From Candidatus Thiothrix anitrata (lineage in GTDB: Bacteria > Pseudomonadota > Gammaproteobacteria > Thiotrichales > Thiotrichaceae): a stretch of DNA of 64,000 nucleotides. Position 1 is the first letter of the stretch, and every line of letters begins with the position of its first letter. This document shows, piece after piece, positions 1 through 8,030 of the stretch. The position numbers and the translations under genes were made by a program. The notes beneath the pieces are model-generated. The model was not told the DNA's origin, did no database searches, and saw only the letters and a list, made by a program, of their open reading frames with translations. The stretch spans positions 895,283 through 959,282 of the forward strand of contig NZ_CP072800.1 of assembly GCF_017901155.1 (NCBI RefSeq), given 5' to 3'.

Positions 1-177
1 TCAGAAGGCATTGCGAAAGCGAAAGCCGAAGGCGTTTATACTGGACGCAAGCCAACCGCCAAAGCGAAGAAAGCGCAAATAGAAGCATTGTTGGCGCAAG
101 GCATGAGCAAGCCCAAGGTTGCCAAAGAGCTAGGCATCTGTGTGGCAAGCGTCTACAACGCACTGAAAGAGGCATAG
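1..177 (+). CDS. Site-specific serine recombinase (resolvase/invertase), C-terminal fragment
   Basis: The open frame enters from the left edge and stops at a TAG at 175-177, leaving 58 residues. The visible part reads EGIAKAKAEGVYTGRKP, the linker typical of small serine resolvases and DNA invertases after the catalytic domain. A compact helix-turn-helix follows (GMSKPKVAKELGICVASVY) that in this family binds the recombination site. The catalytic serine domain lies outside the window, so activity cannot be judged. This gene marks the right side of a mobile or formerly mobile segment. The following small ORF starts 3 bases after its stop and may be co-transcribed. Confidence 0.8.
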   Translation, partial: SEGIAKAKAEGVYTGRKPTAKAKKAQIEALLAQGMSKPKVAKELGICVASVYNALKEA

Positions 178-180
178 AGC

Positions 181-318
181 ATGGACATTAACGAAATGGC
201 TGATAAGGTCATGGGTATACTTCGCAAGCTGGAAGAAGACACCAAAGAAGCAGCGAAGGAGGGGGCGCAATCGCCCCCGGAACAACCGAAAGAGTCAGAA
301 AAGCCGGAAAATGCTTGA
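181..318 (+). CDS. Small hypothetical protein, 45 aa
   Basis: A short frame starts with ATG 3 bases after the recombinase stop and ends at TGA 316-318. The product starts MDINEMADKVMGILRKLEED and ends in a hydrophilic Glu/Lys/Pro-rich tail, so it looks like a short amphipathic helix with a disordered end. There is no clear Shine-Dalgarno beyond a GAG just upstream; tight spacing suggests translational coupling with the recombinase. I do not recognise a family. Small accessory ORFs of this kind are common behind plasmid or transposon resolvases. It could also be non-coding. Confidence 0.45.
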   Translation: MDINEMADKVMGILRKLEEDTKEAAKEGAQSPPEQPKESEKPENA

Positions 319-336
319 AAGTGACTTTAAGCTATT

Positions 337-358
337 GGCATACAAGATGGCATACAAG
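337..358. repeat. Tandem direct repeat GGCATACAAG, 12-bp period
   Basis: GGCATACAAG occurs at 337-346 and again at 349-358, separated by AT. It lies in the non-coding stretch between the recombinase/small ORF and the nadV operon. Paired short direct repeats with about one helical turn of spacing resemble arm-type integrase or accessory recombinase binding sites. The rest of 319-440 is AT-rich and holds no gene I can support. Confidence 0.5.
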
Positions 359-440
359 CCACGTAAGCTTTATTCAAGTAATTGTTATATATGTTATTAA
401 TTTATAATTCTAGCTTTTGTATCGGAAAGTAAACGCTTTT

Positions 441-722
441 TCATTCCCTTGAACGCCGATATTCCATGGGAACATGCGGTTCACAAATGCGCCATGCCTG
501 TTGAATATCATGCGCGGCGCGTTCCAAGTGCAGGCTACATTCTTGCAAATGTCCACCCAGTTTGAAGCGTTGCCGCGCAAGGTCAGCATTCGCATCCCGC
601 TGGAGTTTCTCACTCAGTAGGTGCAATAAATCCGCGAGTGAATCGTAAAACAAATCACCGATTTCCTCAGCTAATTGTTCCGGGCTGCCTTGGTAGTTTT
701 TGAGGGTATGGGTATGTTTCAT
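441..722 (-). CDS. Small hypothetical protein in the NAD salvage operon, 93 aa
   Basis: The ATG overlaps the nadV stop codon in an ATGA arrangement (719-722), so it is the last gene of the nadM-nadV operon and probably translationally coupled. The product is hydrophilic and predicted largely helical, with regular acidic and leucine positions (EQLAEEIGDLFYDSLADLL, then LSEKLQRDANADLARQRF) and no signal peptide or membrane segment. I do not recognise a named family. Its fixed position behind nadV suggests a role connected with nicotinamide salvage, but that is inference from context only. Confidence 0.65.
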   Translation of the reverse strand: MKHTHTLKNYQGSPEQLAEEIGDLFYDSLADLLHLLSEKLQRDANADLARQRFKLGGHLQECSLHLERAAHDIQQAWRICEPHVPMEYRRSRE

Positions 723-2101
723 GCTTGATTACTCCTTGTGCGAATCACGTCAAAACCATCATCCACCAACAATTCACCATTACGGAACACGGGGCGCAGC
801 AAATTACTTTCCCACGACAGTGCATCCTCGCGGACAGTCTTGATTACGCCCGCATCCCGGATCACCGCCAGTCGTCCGCGTTTGGAATGCTTGCCGGAAT
901 CTGTGACCGGCTGCTTATACACATCGCGCCACGCGCCATTGATTTGCATCGCCGAAGCCTTCATAGCAAAGCGCAAGGTATCGCGATTAACCTTCTGCAA
1001 TAGCCCGCCGCCCATGCCAAACGCCACGTTTTCGGTGGAAAAGCCCGCCTGTTGAATGCGTTGCAAAATCACGCCGATGGAATCCACATCCACCCCATCG
1101 CCCTGAATCACGCGCACGCAATCGCTCAACACTTTGTAGCCCTTGCTGTTTACGCGACCACCGAATTCGGCATACAAACGCTCCAGCACTTCCGGCACGA
1201 TCTCTTCCGGCACGCCGGAATCGGGGCGAATCACCACGGTTGCGCCGCTGTTTTCGACTTGCGCCCGCAATTGCTTGCCCCAAATCTCGGAAACGGCCTG
1301 GTAAATGTCGTAGGAATCGGAGACGACCGCGAGCAATTTTCCTGCTTGCCCGAATTGTTGCAGCATATTGGCGTAAGCATCCGCTTCGCCTTCGCGTCCC
1401 CATGCGGTAATGGTGGAATGTTCTGCCGCCGGGATCGAAAAGCCTGCCATATCCGCGCCGTAGTATTTACGCGCCGCCAGCAATGCCACGACCGTATCGC
1501 CACCCATGAAATTGACTAAATGCGCCATACCGCCGAGGGCGGCGGATTCGTGCGAAGACACCCCACGTGCGCCGAAGTCATGCAGCTTGAACGGCAACTC
1601 TGCCGCCGGATTGTCGCAAGTCGTTTCGAGGGATTGGCGAATGGCTTGCTTGACCTGCCATGACAGCGTGGCAACCGTGGTGGGATACCATACCGCCCGC
1701 AGCAACGCCGTTTCCAGATAAGAGGTTAGCCAAAACGCTTGCGGGTCAGTATTGCGGATTTGCACCAACGCATTGCCGGTAGGAACTATCATGCCTTCGG
1801 GCAATGCTTGGATTTCAATCGGCAAAAAACCACCGTGTTGCTGCACAATTTGTTCCCAGCCTTCACGGAAAAATGGCACGCCGTGCGCGGCAAACAACGC
1901 CTCCGCCTCATCAATATCCGCCGTAGTGACAGGCTTGAGCAGGTATTCTTTGATGAACGCCTGCAAACCAAAAAACAGCGTTTGCGGAAATTCCCCGCCG
2001 CGTGACTCGATGTAGGACGACACCATTTGCGTCCCCGCAGGGTATTGCAAAAAGTGGCTGGCTTTGTAGCTGTCAGTGTTGAGAATCAAGTTAGTGAACA
2101 T
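719..2101 (-). CDS. nadV: Nicotinamide phosphoribosyltransferase NadV
   Basis: Joins nicotinamide and PRPP to make nicotinamide mononucleotide (NMN), the first step of the two-step NAD salvage route that avoids deamidation. At 460 residues it is the usual length of the NAMPT/NadV family. Recognisable motifs are the N-terminal LNTDSYKASHFLQYP, the HDFGARGVSS segment, IRPDSG in the phosphoribosyl-binding region and GMGGGLLQKVNRDT near the C-terminus. It lies 57 bases downstream of the NMN adenylyltransferase gene and overlaps the next small gene by 4 bases, so the product of one enzyme is the substrate of its operon partner. This pairing is patchily distributed in bacteria and also carried by some phages, so transfer is possible. 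Confidence 0.95.
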   Translation of the reverse strand: MFTNLILNTDSYKASHFLQYPAGTQMVSSYIESRGGEFPQTLFFGLQAFIKEYLLKPVTTADIDEAEALFAAHGVPFFREGWEQIVQQHGGFLPIEIQALPEGMIVPTGNALVQIRNTDPQAFWLTSYLETALLRAVWYPTTVATLSWQVKQAIRQSLETTCDNPAAELPFKLHDFGARGVSSHESAALGGMAHLVNFMGGDTVVALLAARKYYGADMAGFSIPAAEHSTITAWGREGEADAYANMLQQFGQAGKLLAVVSDSYDIYQAVSEIWGKQLRAQVENSGATVVIRPDSGVPEEIVPEVLERLYAEFGGRVNSKGYKVLSDCVRVIQGDGVDVDSIGVILQRIQQAGFSTENVAFGMGGGLLQKVNRDTLRFAMKASAMQINGAWRDVYKQPVTDSGKHSKRGRLAVIRDAGVIKTVREDALSWESNLLRPVFRNGELLVDDGFDVIRTRSNQA

Positions 2102-2158
2102 AGGAAATCCTCCTGTGTTGAGTTAAACGCCGGTCTATCCAGCGTCGGGAGAGAAGTT

Positions 2159-3190
2159 TTACCCAATCATCGTTTTGATGATCTGAAAATGGTCTTCAAA
2201 CAGCCGTTCGGGATCAAGGTCGCCCAACGGCATCCAGAAAGCATGTTGCGCATCATCGCCGCCTTTTACCTTCGGCAAGCCGTGCGCATCGGCTTTGAGT
2301 TCAATCAGAAACGCATGGGTAATGGTGCGCCCTCGCGCCGAACGGTACGGATCGTCGAACACTTGCTCTTTTACAATCGACCCCGCCAACACGGGTGCAG
2401 GTACTTTGATGCGGGTTTCTTCACGCAATTCGCGGATTACCGCATCGCGCAGCTTTTCGTGTGGGTCAAGAAAACCACCGGGTAATGCCCATTGCCCTTT
2501 GCCGGGGCGAGCTTTGCGCTCAATCAGCAGGATGTGTCCGGCTTGCACCACCACCGCATCCACGGTAACAAACGTCGGGGCGTAGGGCGCGGCTTCCCAC
2601 CCCTTACGGTACTGGTTAACAAATTCCCACTCGCTGGCAATGTGCGTAAAAGTGTCAGATTCGCGGAAGGTTTCCAGCCAAGTTTGCACCGCTGGCGGCA
2701 TCTCGCCATTCGCAGCACCCCGTTGGAAATACTGTTCGCGCAAAGGCGTAGATGACACTCCGCGCACGTTTTCCACCGCGACCGATTGCCATTGCGGAAA
2801 CATCGACAGGTAATAAGAACTGTGGTCTTTGCTATGCCCAATCAAGCCAATGCGCGGCGCAGCACTGCCGACTTTGGGCGGAAAACGGCAAGTAATGCCG
2901 TGCACAGTTTGTTGCACACGGGTAATCCAGCCTTGTTCGTTGTAGGTGTCATCCAACAACGGCGCGAGAATTAAACGTTCGCCCGTCTCAGGAAACGCGG
3001 CGCGGATAAAGGTTTCACGCTCGGCAAATGTCCAAGGATTGCGCAAGGTACGCGGTTGGCAACTCGAACCGACCAGCACAATCACGCGCTCGGCACGTTG
3101 CAACGCGGTTTCCACCACGGCTTGATGACCCGCATGAAATGGCTGGAAACGACCAATGAAGACCAGAAAGTCAAAATCAGGTTTGAACAT
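2159..3190 (-). CDS. nadM: Bifunctional NMN adenylyltransferase / Nudix hydrolase (NadM-Nudix)
   Basis: Adenylates NMN to NAD; the fused Nudix domain in characterised homologues acts on ADP-ribose or similar nucleotides. The first ~170 residues form the nucleotidyltransferase fold, with GRFQPFHAGHQ near the N-terminus (the HxGH ATP-binding motif) and SSTPLREQY as the second signature. From about residue 205 comes a Nudix domain with the box GGFLDPHE followed by RELREET, so all metal-binding glutamates are present. Length 343 matches the fusion family. It is the first gene of the leftward operon with nadV. It could be annotated as the Francisella-type NadM; functional assignment is strong from motifs and neighbours. 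Confidence 0.94.
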   Translation of the reverse strand: MFKPDFDFLVFIGRFQPFHAGHQAVVETALQRAERVIVLVGSSCQPRTLRNPWTFAERETFIRAAFPETGERLILAPLLDDTYNEQGWITRVQQTVHGITCRFPPKVGSAAPRIGLIGHSKDHSSYYLSMFPQWQSVAVENVRGVSSTPLREQYFQRGAANGEMPPAVQTWLETFRESDTFTHIASEWEFVNQYRKGWEAAPYAPTFVTVDAVVVQAGHILLIERKARPGKGQWALPGGFLDPHEKLRDAVIRELREETRIKVPAPVLAGSIVKEQVFDDPYRSARGRTITHAFLIELKADAHGLPKVKGGDDAQHAFWMPLGDLDPERLFEDHFQIIKTMIG

Positions 3191-3303
3191 GTCAGTAAGC
3201 TCCTTACCGCAAATGTTGTTCCCAGTCTATCCGGGAATGAACTCAAGTAAACGCCGCATTAGCCCATGTGTCAAGCCTGATTATTAATCTCTGGTTGCTG
3301 TTA

Positions 3304-3762
3304 TTAATCAACTAACCGAATAGCCATGACATCACAAAGTACACCCTTGAGGGTCGCTTCTGCGGTTGATCCCATAAAACCCAGCACACTTTGCTTGCCG
3401 CTATTGGCGACAATGACAAGGTCAATGTGGTTTTCTTTGGCAAATTGAATGATGGCTTCACTAGGCTTACCCGTGGTGTGGGTGACTTGCAGGCTTACTT
3501 GATCATTGAGCCCAACATCGGCTGCTAAACGTTGAAGTTTTTCTGTCGCCAGTTGTATCTGATTTTGCTTAAGGGCTGGAGGCATACCGAGTTTATCCGT
3601 ACCCCCGAAAGTGACACTACCTAAGGTTGCATCAGTTAGTATGTGAAGCAGATGCACATGGGCATTATAAAAATTTGCTAGCTCCTCTGCCCGTGCCACG
3701 ATGCTGTGGCTGGCACGGGTAAAATCAATGGGAACCAATAATTGCTGGTAGGGTTGCATCAT
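3304..3762 (-). CDS. Universal stress protein, UspA family
   Basis: A single-domain 152-residue Usp starting MMQPYQQLLVPIDFTRAS. The aspartate in VPID and the C-terminal GSTAEATLKGV segment match the ATP-binding signature (G-x2-G-x9-G-S/T) of the UspA superfamily in a shortened form. IDLVIVANSGKQS occupies the usual position of the fourth strand. Such proteins are made during starvation, respiratory stress or anaerobiosis; the exact ligand cannot be told from sequence. It is monocistronic: the nadM operon starts over 100 bases downstream, and an FNR-type half palindrome lies about 60 bases upstream, which fits low-oxygen induction. Confidence 0.9.
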   Translation of the reverse strand: MMQPYQQLLVPIDFTRASHSIVARAEELANFYNAHVHLLHILTDATLGSVTFGGTDKLGMPPALKQNQIQLATEKLQRLAADVGLNDQVSLQVTHTTGKPSEAIIQFAKENHIDLVIVANSGKQSVLGFMGSTAEATLKGVLCDVMAIRLVD

Positions 3763-3819
3763 GTACTCCTTATGCTGTGTGGTGTAGCTGAATCATGGTA
3801 TGGATTGTTTACTGCGCAA

Positions 3820-3833
3820 ATGACGTAGATCAA
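3820..3833 (-). promoter_or_regulatory. FNR/ANR-type box upstream of the universal stress gene
   Basis: On the minus strand the sequence is TTGAT-CTAC-GTCAT, eight of ten positions of the TTGAT-N4-ATCAA consensus, and close to the TTGAT-N4-GTCAA variant seen before usp genes in other proteobacteria. Its centre lies about 65 bases before the usp ATG. A weak -10 (TACCAT, 3795-3800) gives the roughly -40 spacing of a class II activator site. Assignment is by pattern only. Confidence 0.45.
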
Positions 3834-3878
3834 TTTTATGGGGGTTGCTTGGGTATTAACGGTAAAAAGTGAATGGGC

Positions 3879-3908
3879 AAAAAAAAAGCCCGATTAAAAA
3901 ATCGAGCT
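3879..3908 (-). terminator. Rho-independent terminator on the minus strand without an upstream protein gene
   Basis: Reading leftward, AGCTCGATT (3908-3900), a TTTT loop and AATCGGGCT (3895-3887, one mismatch) are followed by nine T residues. No minus-strand protein gene lies between this point and rnd, so it would end an RNA starting somewhere in 3910-4110. The interval 3763-4204 holds no protein gene; it contains this terminator, the hairpin at 3921-3948 and the FNR-type box. Confidence 0.6.
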
Positions 3909-3920
3909 TACCGCTATAAC

Positions 3921-3948
3921 CTATAACAAACCTAGCAATTTGTTATAG
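3921..3948. other. 10-bp perfect inverted repeat (hairpin)
   Basis: CTATAACAAA (3921-3930) and TTTGTTATAG (3939-3948) form a perfect stem with an 8-base loop. A second copy of the left arm, CGCTATAAC at 3912-3920, can pair with GTTATAGCG at 3942-3950, so two mutually exclusive stems exist, as in attenuators or regulatory RNAs. The hairpin lies inside the possible leftward small RNA that would end at 3879. Confidence 0.5.
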
Positions 3949-4165
3949 CGACTACCCTCTACTAGCGGCTTCAAAGTAAACGTTCAATTTCAGGAGAGAT
4001 TACAGATTTGATAAATCGCAATATGCAGAAAAATTTCTGATGCGTCAACAACTAGTTGATTTAAGTAATATTATAATTAGCTAATGCTGCATTGCAGTAA
4101 ATTAGTTATGTAGTGGTCAATTGCAGGAAACTTGCATAAGTATCAATAAATCTCCATGCTCTAGC

Positions 4166-4180
4166 GGAATAACATATTCC
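4166..4180. promoter_or_regulatory. Palindrome GGAATA-ACA-TATTCC upstream of rnd
   Basis: A perfect 6-bp inverted repeat with a 3-base spacer sits 24 bases before the RNase D ATG, where a repressor or a leader hairpin could affect initiation. I cannot name a cognate protein, and the palindrome may be chance. Confidence 0.3.
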
Positions 4181-4204
4181 CTACTTTTTACCGACAGACG
4201 CACC

Positions 4205-5347
4205 ATGTTTGAATACATCAATACTCCACAACAACTTAATGATTTGATGACCCGTTTGGATAACGCTGAATGGGTGACGCTGGATACCGAGTTTATTCGT
4301 GAAAAAACCTATTTTCCGCGCCTTTGCCTGATTCAGATTGGCAGTACCGATACGCTGGCGTGCATTGATCCGTTAGCAATTACGGATTTGCGTCCGTTTT
4401 TGACTTGGCTACAAGACCCTAAACGCCTGAAAGTGTTACACGCCGCTTGGCAGGATATGGAAATCTTCCACCATTTGGGGCAAGGGGAATTGCCCAGCCC
4501 GTTGTTTGATACCCAAATTGCAGCAGCGGTGTTGGGCATGGGTGATCAAATGGGTTACGCCCGTTTGGTGGAAGGCGTTCTGGGCATTACCTTGGATAAA
4601 TCGCAATCACGCACCGATTGGTCACGCCGCCCCTTGAGCAAAGCCCAACTGGAATACGCGATTGATGACGTGCGCCATTTACGTGATGTCTACCTTGCCT
4701 TGCGTGAACAACTGCAACAATTAGGGCGGATGAAGTGGCTGGATAAACCGTTTCAGAAGTTGGCGGATGCCAATACTTACAACATTGATCCGCAAACGTG
4801 TTGGGAGCGCATCCGGGGCTTGCAGGTGTTGAAACCGCATCAACTCGCGGTATTGCGTGAATTAGCCGCATGGCGTGAACAACGGGCGTTGCAGAAAGAT
4901 TTACCACGTCGCTGGTTATTATCGGACGAAATTCTGCTGGATATGGCACGGATGCAACCGAATAGCGCGGAAGGTTTGCGCCATATTCGTGGCTTAAGTG
5001 ATGAGCAAATCGATCGTGGTGCGGCGGAATGGCTAGGCTGTATTGCGCGGGGTAAAGCGGTGCCGAAGAGCGAGTGGCCGAATCTGCCGCGTCGCCGTAA
5101 GCTCGATGAAAACATGAGTGTGGTTGCGGATTTGCTGACGGCGGTCTTGAATCAGATTGCCAATGAAAACGGCATTTCCGCACAAATGATTGCCACCCGT
5201 CAGCAACTGGAAAAAATGCTGGAAGAAGGCCGCACCACCCTATCTGATGATTGGCGCGGCGCGTTGGTCAATGATGCGTTTACCGCGCTGCTGTCCGGTA
5301 AAGCGCAAGTCAGCGTGCAGCAACAGCGCGTAGTGATTGCCGCTTAA
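4205..5347 (+). CDS. rnd: Ribonuclease D
   Basis: A 3'-5' exoribonuclease that trims tRNA and other small stable RNAs in the cytoplasm. The DEDD exonuclease signature is present: DTEFIRE near the N-terminus (DxE), the HAAWQDME segment, and YAIDDVRHLRDVY with the final aspartate. Two HRDC-type helical domains follow. I chose the ATG at 4205 (MFEYINTPQQL), giving 380 residues, because family members begin at this YIDTP-like segment; the frame stays open upstream to 4121 but that extension is not family-like. The stop overlaps the trhP stop by 4 bases in convergent orientation. Confidence 0.93.
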   Translation: MFEYINTPQQLNDLMTRLDNAEWVTLDTEFIREKTYFPRLCLIQIGSTDTLACIDPLAITDLRPFLTWLQDPKRLKVLHAAWQDMEIFHHLGQGELPSPLFDTQIAAAVLGMGDQMGYARLVEGVLGITLDKSQSRTDWSRRPLSKAQLEYAIDDVRHLRDVYLALREQLQQLGRMKWLDKPFQKLADANTYNIDPQTCWERIRGLQVLKPHQLAVLRELAAWREQRALQKDLPRRWLLSDEILLDMARMQPNSAEGLRHIRGLSDEQIDRGAAEWLGCIARGKAVPKSEWPNLPRRRKLDENMSVVADLLTAVLNQIANENGISAQMIATRQQLEKMLEEGRTTLSDDWRGALVNDAFTALLSGKAQVSVQQQRVVIAA

Positions 5348-6699
5348 AGAAAACGGCTGATTAAAATCATGTCGTCGTTGATACCTTCCGGGAGCGGAAT
5401 TCGCATTTTGTGACCGCTGCCGGGGGCAACACTTACGGTTTCACCGTTGAGGTTTTCCATGTGTTCCAGCACGATTTCGCGATTGCCACTCGGTAGCACC
5501 CATTCCAAACGGTCGCCAACACTGAAACGGTTTTTCACGTCCAGCTCTACCCAGCCTTGTTCACGGTCAACACGCATGGCTTCGGCAACGAATTGTTGCT
5601 GATGCCCCATTGACGCACCTTGCATATAATTTTGGTATTCGTGGGTGTGATGCCGCTCGTAAAAACCATCGGTATAACCCCGATTCGCCAGATTTTCCAA
5701 CACACCCAGCAAGCGTGGATCAAACGGACGACCCGCCAAGGTATCATCAATCGCTTGTTTATAAGCCTGCGCAGTCCGCGCCACGTAGTAATGGGATTTG
5801 GTACGGCCTTCAATTTTGAGGCAATCCACCCCGATTTCGGTGAGCTTTTGGACGTGTTCAATCGCCCGTAAGTCTTTGGAATTCATAATATACGTGCCAT
5901 GCTCATCTTCCATGACAGGCATTAATTCACCGGGGCGATTGGTTTCTTCGAGGAAATACACCTTGTCGGCGAGCGGGTGGCGTTCTTGATTGCCGCAACT
6001 GCCCATGCTTTGCGCTTGATTAAACACATCCATCGACAATACAGCTTCTTTGGGCACAAATTTGCCTTCTGCCGCTTCAACCGCTTCGGAAGCTTTGTAT
6101 TCCCAACGACACGCATTGGTACAAGTGCCTTGATTCGGATCACGATGGTTGAAATAACCGGACAATAAACAACGCCCTGAATACGCAATGCACAGCGCAC
6201 CGTGGACGAACACCTCCAGTTCCATGTCGGGGCATTGCTGGCGAATTTCGGCAATTTCATCCAGCGATAATTCCCGCGACAAAATCACGCGGGTTAAACC
6301 CAACGCCTGCCAGAATTTGACCGTCGCGTAGTTCACCGTATTGGCTTGCACCGATAAATGCACTGGCATCTGTGGCCAGCGTTCGCGCACCAGCATGATT
6401 AAACCGGGGTCAGCCATGATCAAGGCATCAGGGTTCATCGCAATGACCGGCTCAAGATCCGCTAAAAACGTTTTGATTTTACTGTTGTGCGGGGAAATAT
6501 TTACCGCCACGAAAAACTGCTTACCTAAGGCGTGCGCTTCTGCAATGCCTTGCGCGAGATTTTCATTTTTGAACTCGTTATTGCGCACCCGCAAACTGTA
6601 GCGCGGTTGTCCGGCATACACGGCATCCGCACCGTAGGCAAACGCATGGCGCATGGATTTAAGCGTTCCCGCAGGCGCGAGCAGTTCAGGGCGTTTCAT
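5344..6699 (-). CDS. trhP: tRNA hydroxylation protein TrhP (peptidase U32 family, YegQ)
   Basis: A U32-family protein nearly collinear with E. coli YegQ/TrhP, which acts with prephenate to hydroxylate U34 of certain tRNAs toward 5-carboxymethoxyuridine. The start MKRPELLAPAGTLKSMRHAF and the AFAYGADAVYAGQPRYSLR segment are diagnostic. The cysteine clusters (GALCIAYSGRCLLSG and CTNACRW) that in this family are proposed to bind iron-sulfur are intact. The C-terminal beta domain ends near residue 451, slightly shorter than YegQ. It was formerly called a collagenase-like protease, but protease activity is unlikely. It is transcribed toward rnd with overlapping stops. Confidence 0.92.
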   Translation of the reverse strand: MKRPELLAPAGTLKSMRHAFAYGADAVYAGQPRYSLRVRNNEFKNENLAQGIAEAHALGKQFFVAVNISPHNSKIKTFLADLEPVIAMNPDALIMADPGLIMLVRERWPQMPVHLSVQANTVNYATVKFWQALGLTRVILSRELSLDEIAEIRQQCPDMELEVFVHGALCIAYSGRCLLSGYFNHRDPNQGTCTNACRWEYKASEAVEAAEGKFVPKEAVLSMDVFNQAQSMGSCGNQERHPLADKVYFLEETNRPGELMPVMEDEHGTYIMNSKDLRAIEHVQKLTEIGVDCLKIEGRTKSHYYVARTAQAYKQAIDDTLAGRPFDPRLLGVLENLANRGYTDGFYERHHTHEYQNYMQGASMGHQQQFVAEAMRVDREQGWVELDVKNRFSVGDRLEWVLPSGNREIVLEHMENLNGETVSVAPGSGHKMRIPLPEGINDDMILISRFL

Positions 6700-6838
6700 G
6701 GCAAAGTCCGGTTCGTTACATCAAGGCCGCGATTATACGTGAAATCTGGGCGTAAGCGCAGAAACCATGAGATTGGCAAGCTCGGTGTTCATGCTCTACA
6801 ATCTATACAATAACTTTTTTAAAGTGTGGATTTGTATA

Positions 6839-8011
6839 ATGTTAGCGCGTTATTTGACCTCTACTGTACAGCGTTTGGCTGCATCTTTCCCTATTGTCAC
6901 CATTACCGGCCCGCGCCAATCGGGAAAGACAACCTTAGCCCGCACGGTGTTTGCGGATAAACCTTACGTTACGTTGGAGGATCCGCTTGAGCGTGAGTTT
7001 GCGCAGGAAGATCCACGGGGATTTTTAGCACGTTTTGCTAACGGGGCGATTTTTGACGAGGCGCAACGCTGGCCTGCCTTGTTTTCTCACCTGCAAAGTC
7101 GGGTGGATGAGGATCGCCGGGCGGGGCGTTTTATCCTGACGGGTTCGCAACAGTTTGGGTTGTTGGTAGGTGTTTCTCAGTCCTTAGCGGGACGGGCGGG
7201 AATCACTCGGTTGTTGCCACTGATGGCGGGAGAAATCCCGGCGGTGGCAGAGAAGCGTTTGGGCATCAATCAGTTGATGTTAACTGGCGGCTATCCTGCA
7301 TTGCATACCCAAGCGATATTGCCACAAGATTGGTTCGCAAGTTACGTGGCGACTTACGTTGAACGTGATGTGCGCCAGGTGATGAATGTCCAAGATTTGA
7401 CGACATTTCAGCGTTTTTTGCGCTTGTGTGCGGGGCGCACGGGGCAATTACTGAATTTTACTGGTTTAGCATCGGAAGCGGGGATTTCCCAAACGACGGC
7501 ACGTGCTTGGATGTCGGTACTGGAATCCAGTGGTTTGGTGCATTTACTCCCGCCTTATCATCGTAATTTTGGTAAGCGTTTGGTTAAAACCCCGAAGTTA
7601 TATTTTCTGGATACGGGGTTAGCTTGTTGGTTGTTGGGCATTCGCTCCGAAGAGGTGCTGGCATTGCATCCCTTGCGTGGGGAGTTATTTGAAACATGGG
7701 TAGTGAGCGAGTTTTTAAAATCCCGTTATAACCTTGGACATTCTCCTGATCTTTATTTCTGGCGGGATAATAATGGCGTAGAAGCTGACATTGTGTTTGA
7801 AGTTGATACGCGCTTGCAGGTGGTTGAAATTAAGTCGGGTCAGACTGTCACCAGTGATTATATTAAAGCGGGGAAACGTGCCGCCGCTTTTGCCGGGGAA
7901 GTTGCATTAATGCCTTGGTTGGTACACGGCGGTGACGATAATTATCAGCGCAGTGGGGTTGATGTCATTGGTTGGCGGGCATTGGGTGAAAAATTGCTGA
8001 GCAGCAAATGA
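6839..8011 (+). CDS. AAA ATPase with DUF4143 domain
   Basis: P-loop ATPase of the AAA_14/DUF4143 type. Walker A is at residues 24-32 (GPRQSGKTT), Walker B-like IFDEAQRW and sensor LTGSQQF follow, and the C-terminal DUF4143 portion contains FWRDNNGVEADIVFE, a PD-(D/E)xK nuclease-like core also seen in related archaeal ATPases. The family is widespread, mobile between genomes, and of unsettled function. I chose the ATG at 6839 (MLARYLTSTVQRL), matching the usual family start and giving 390 residues; a longer frame opens at 6767 but is atypical. No Shine-Dalgarno precedes this ATG. TATACAA/TTGTATA inverted repeats flank the leader, so self-regulation is possible. Confidence 0.85.
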   Translation: MLARYLTSTVQRLAASFPIVTITGPRQSGKTTLARTVFADKPYVTLEDPLEREFAQEDPRGFLARFANGAIFDEAQRWPALFSHLQSRVDEDRRAGRFILTGSQQFGLLVGVSQSLAGRAGITRLLPLMAGEIPAVAEKRLGINQLMLTGGYPALHTQAILPQDWFASYVATYVERDVRQVMNVQDLTTFQRFLRLCAGRTGQLLNFTGLASEAGISQTTARAWMSVLESSGLVHLLPPYHRNFGKRLVKTPKLYFLDTGLACWLLGIRSEEVLALHPLRGELFETWVVSEFLKSRYNLGHSPDLYFWRDNNGVEADIVFEVDTRLQVVEIKSGQTVTSDYIKAGKRAAAFAGEVALMPWLVHGGDDNYQRSGVDVIGWRALGEKLLSSK

Positions 8012-8030
8012 TAGCTGATTGCTTGTTTCA

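Noticed and set aside
4587-5183. Leftward 198-residue open frame
   Set aside because: It is antisense to rnd, which has full motif support, and shows no domain of its own.
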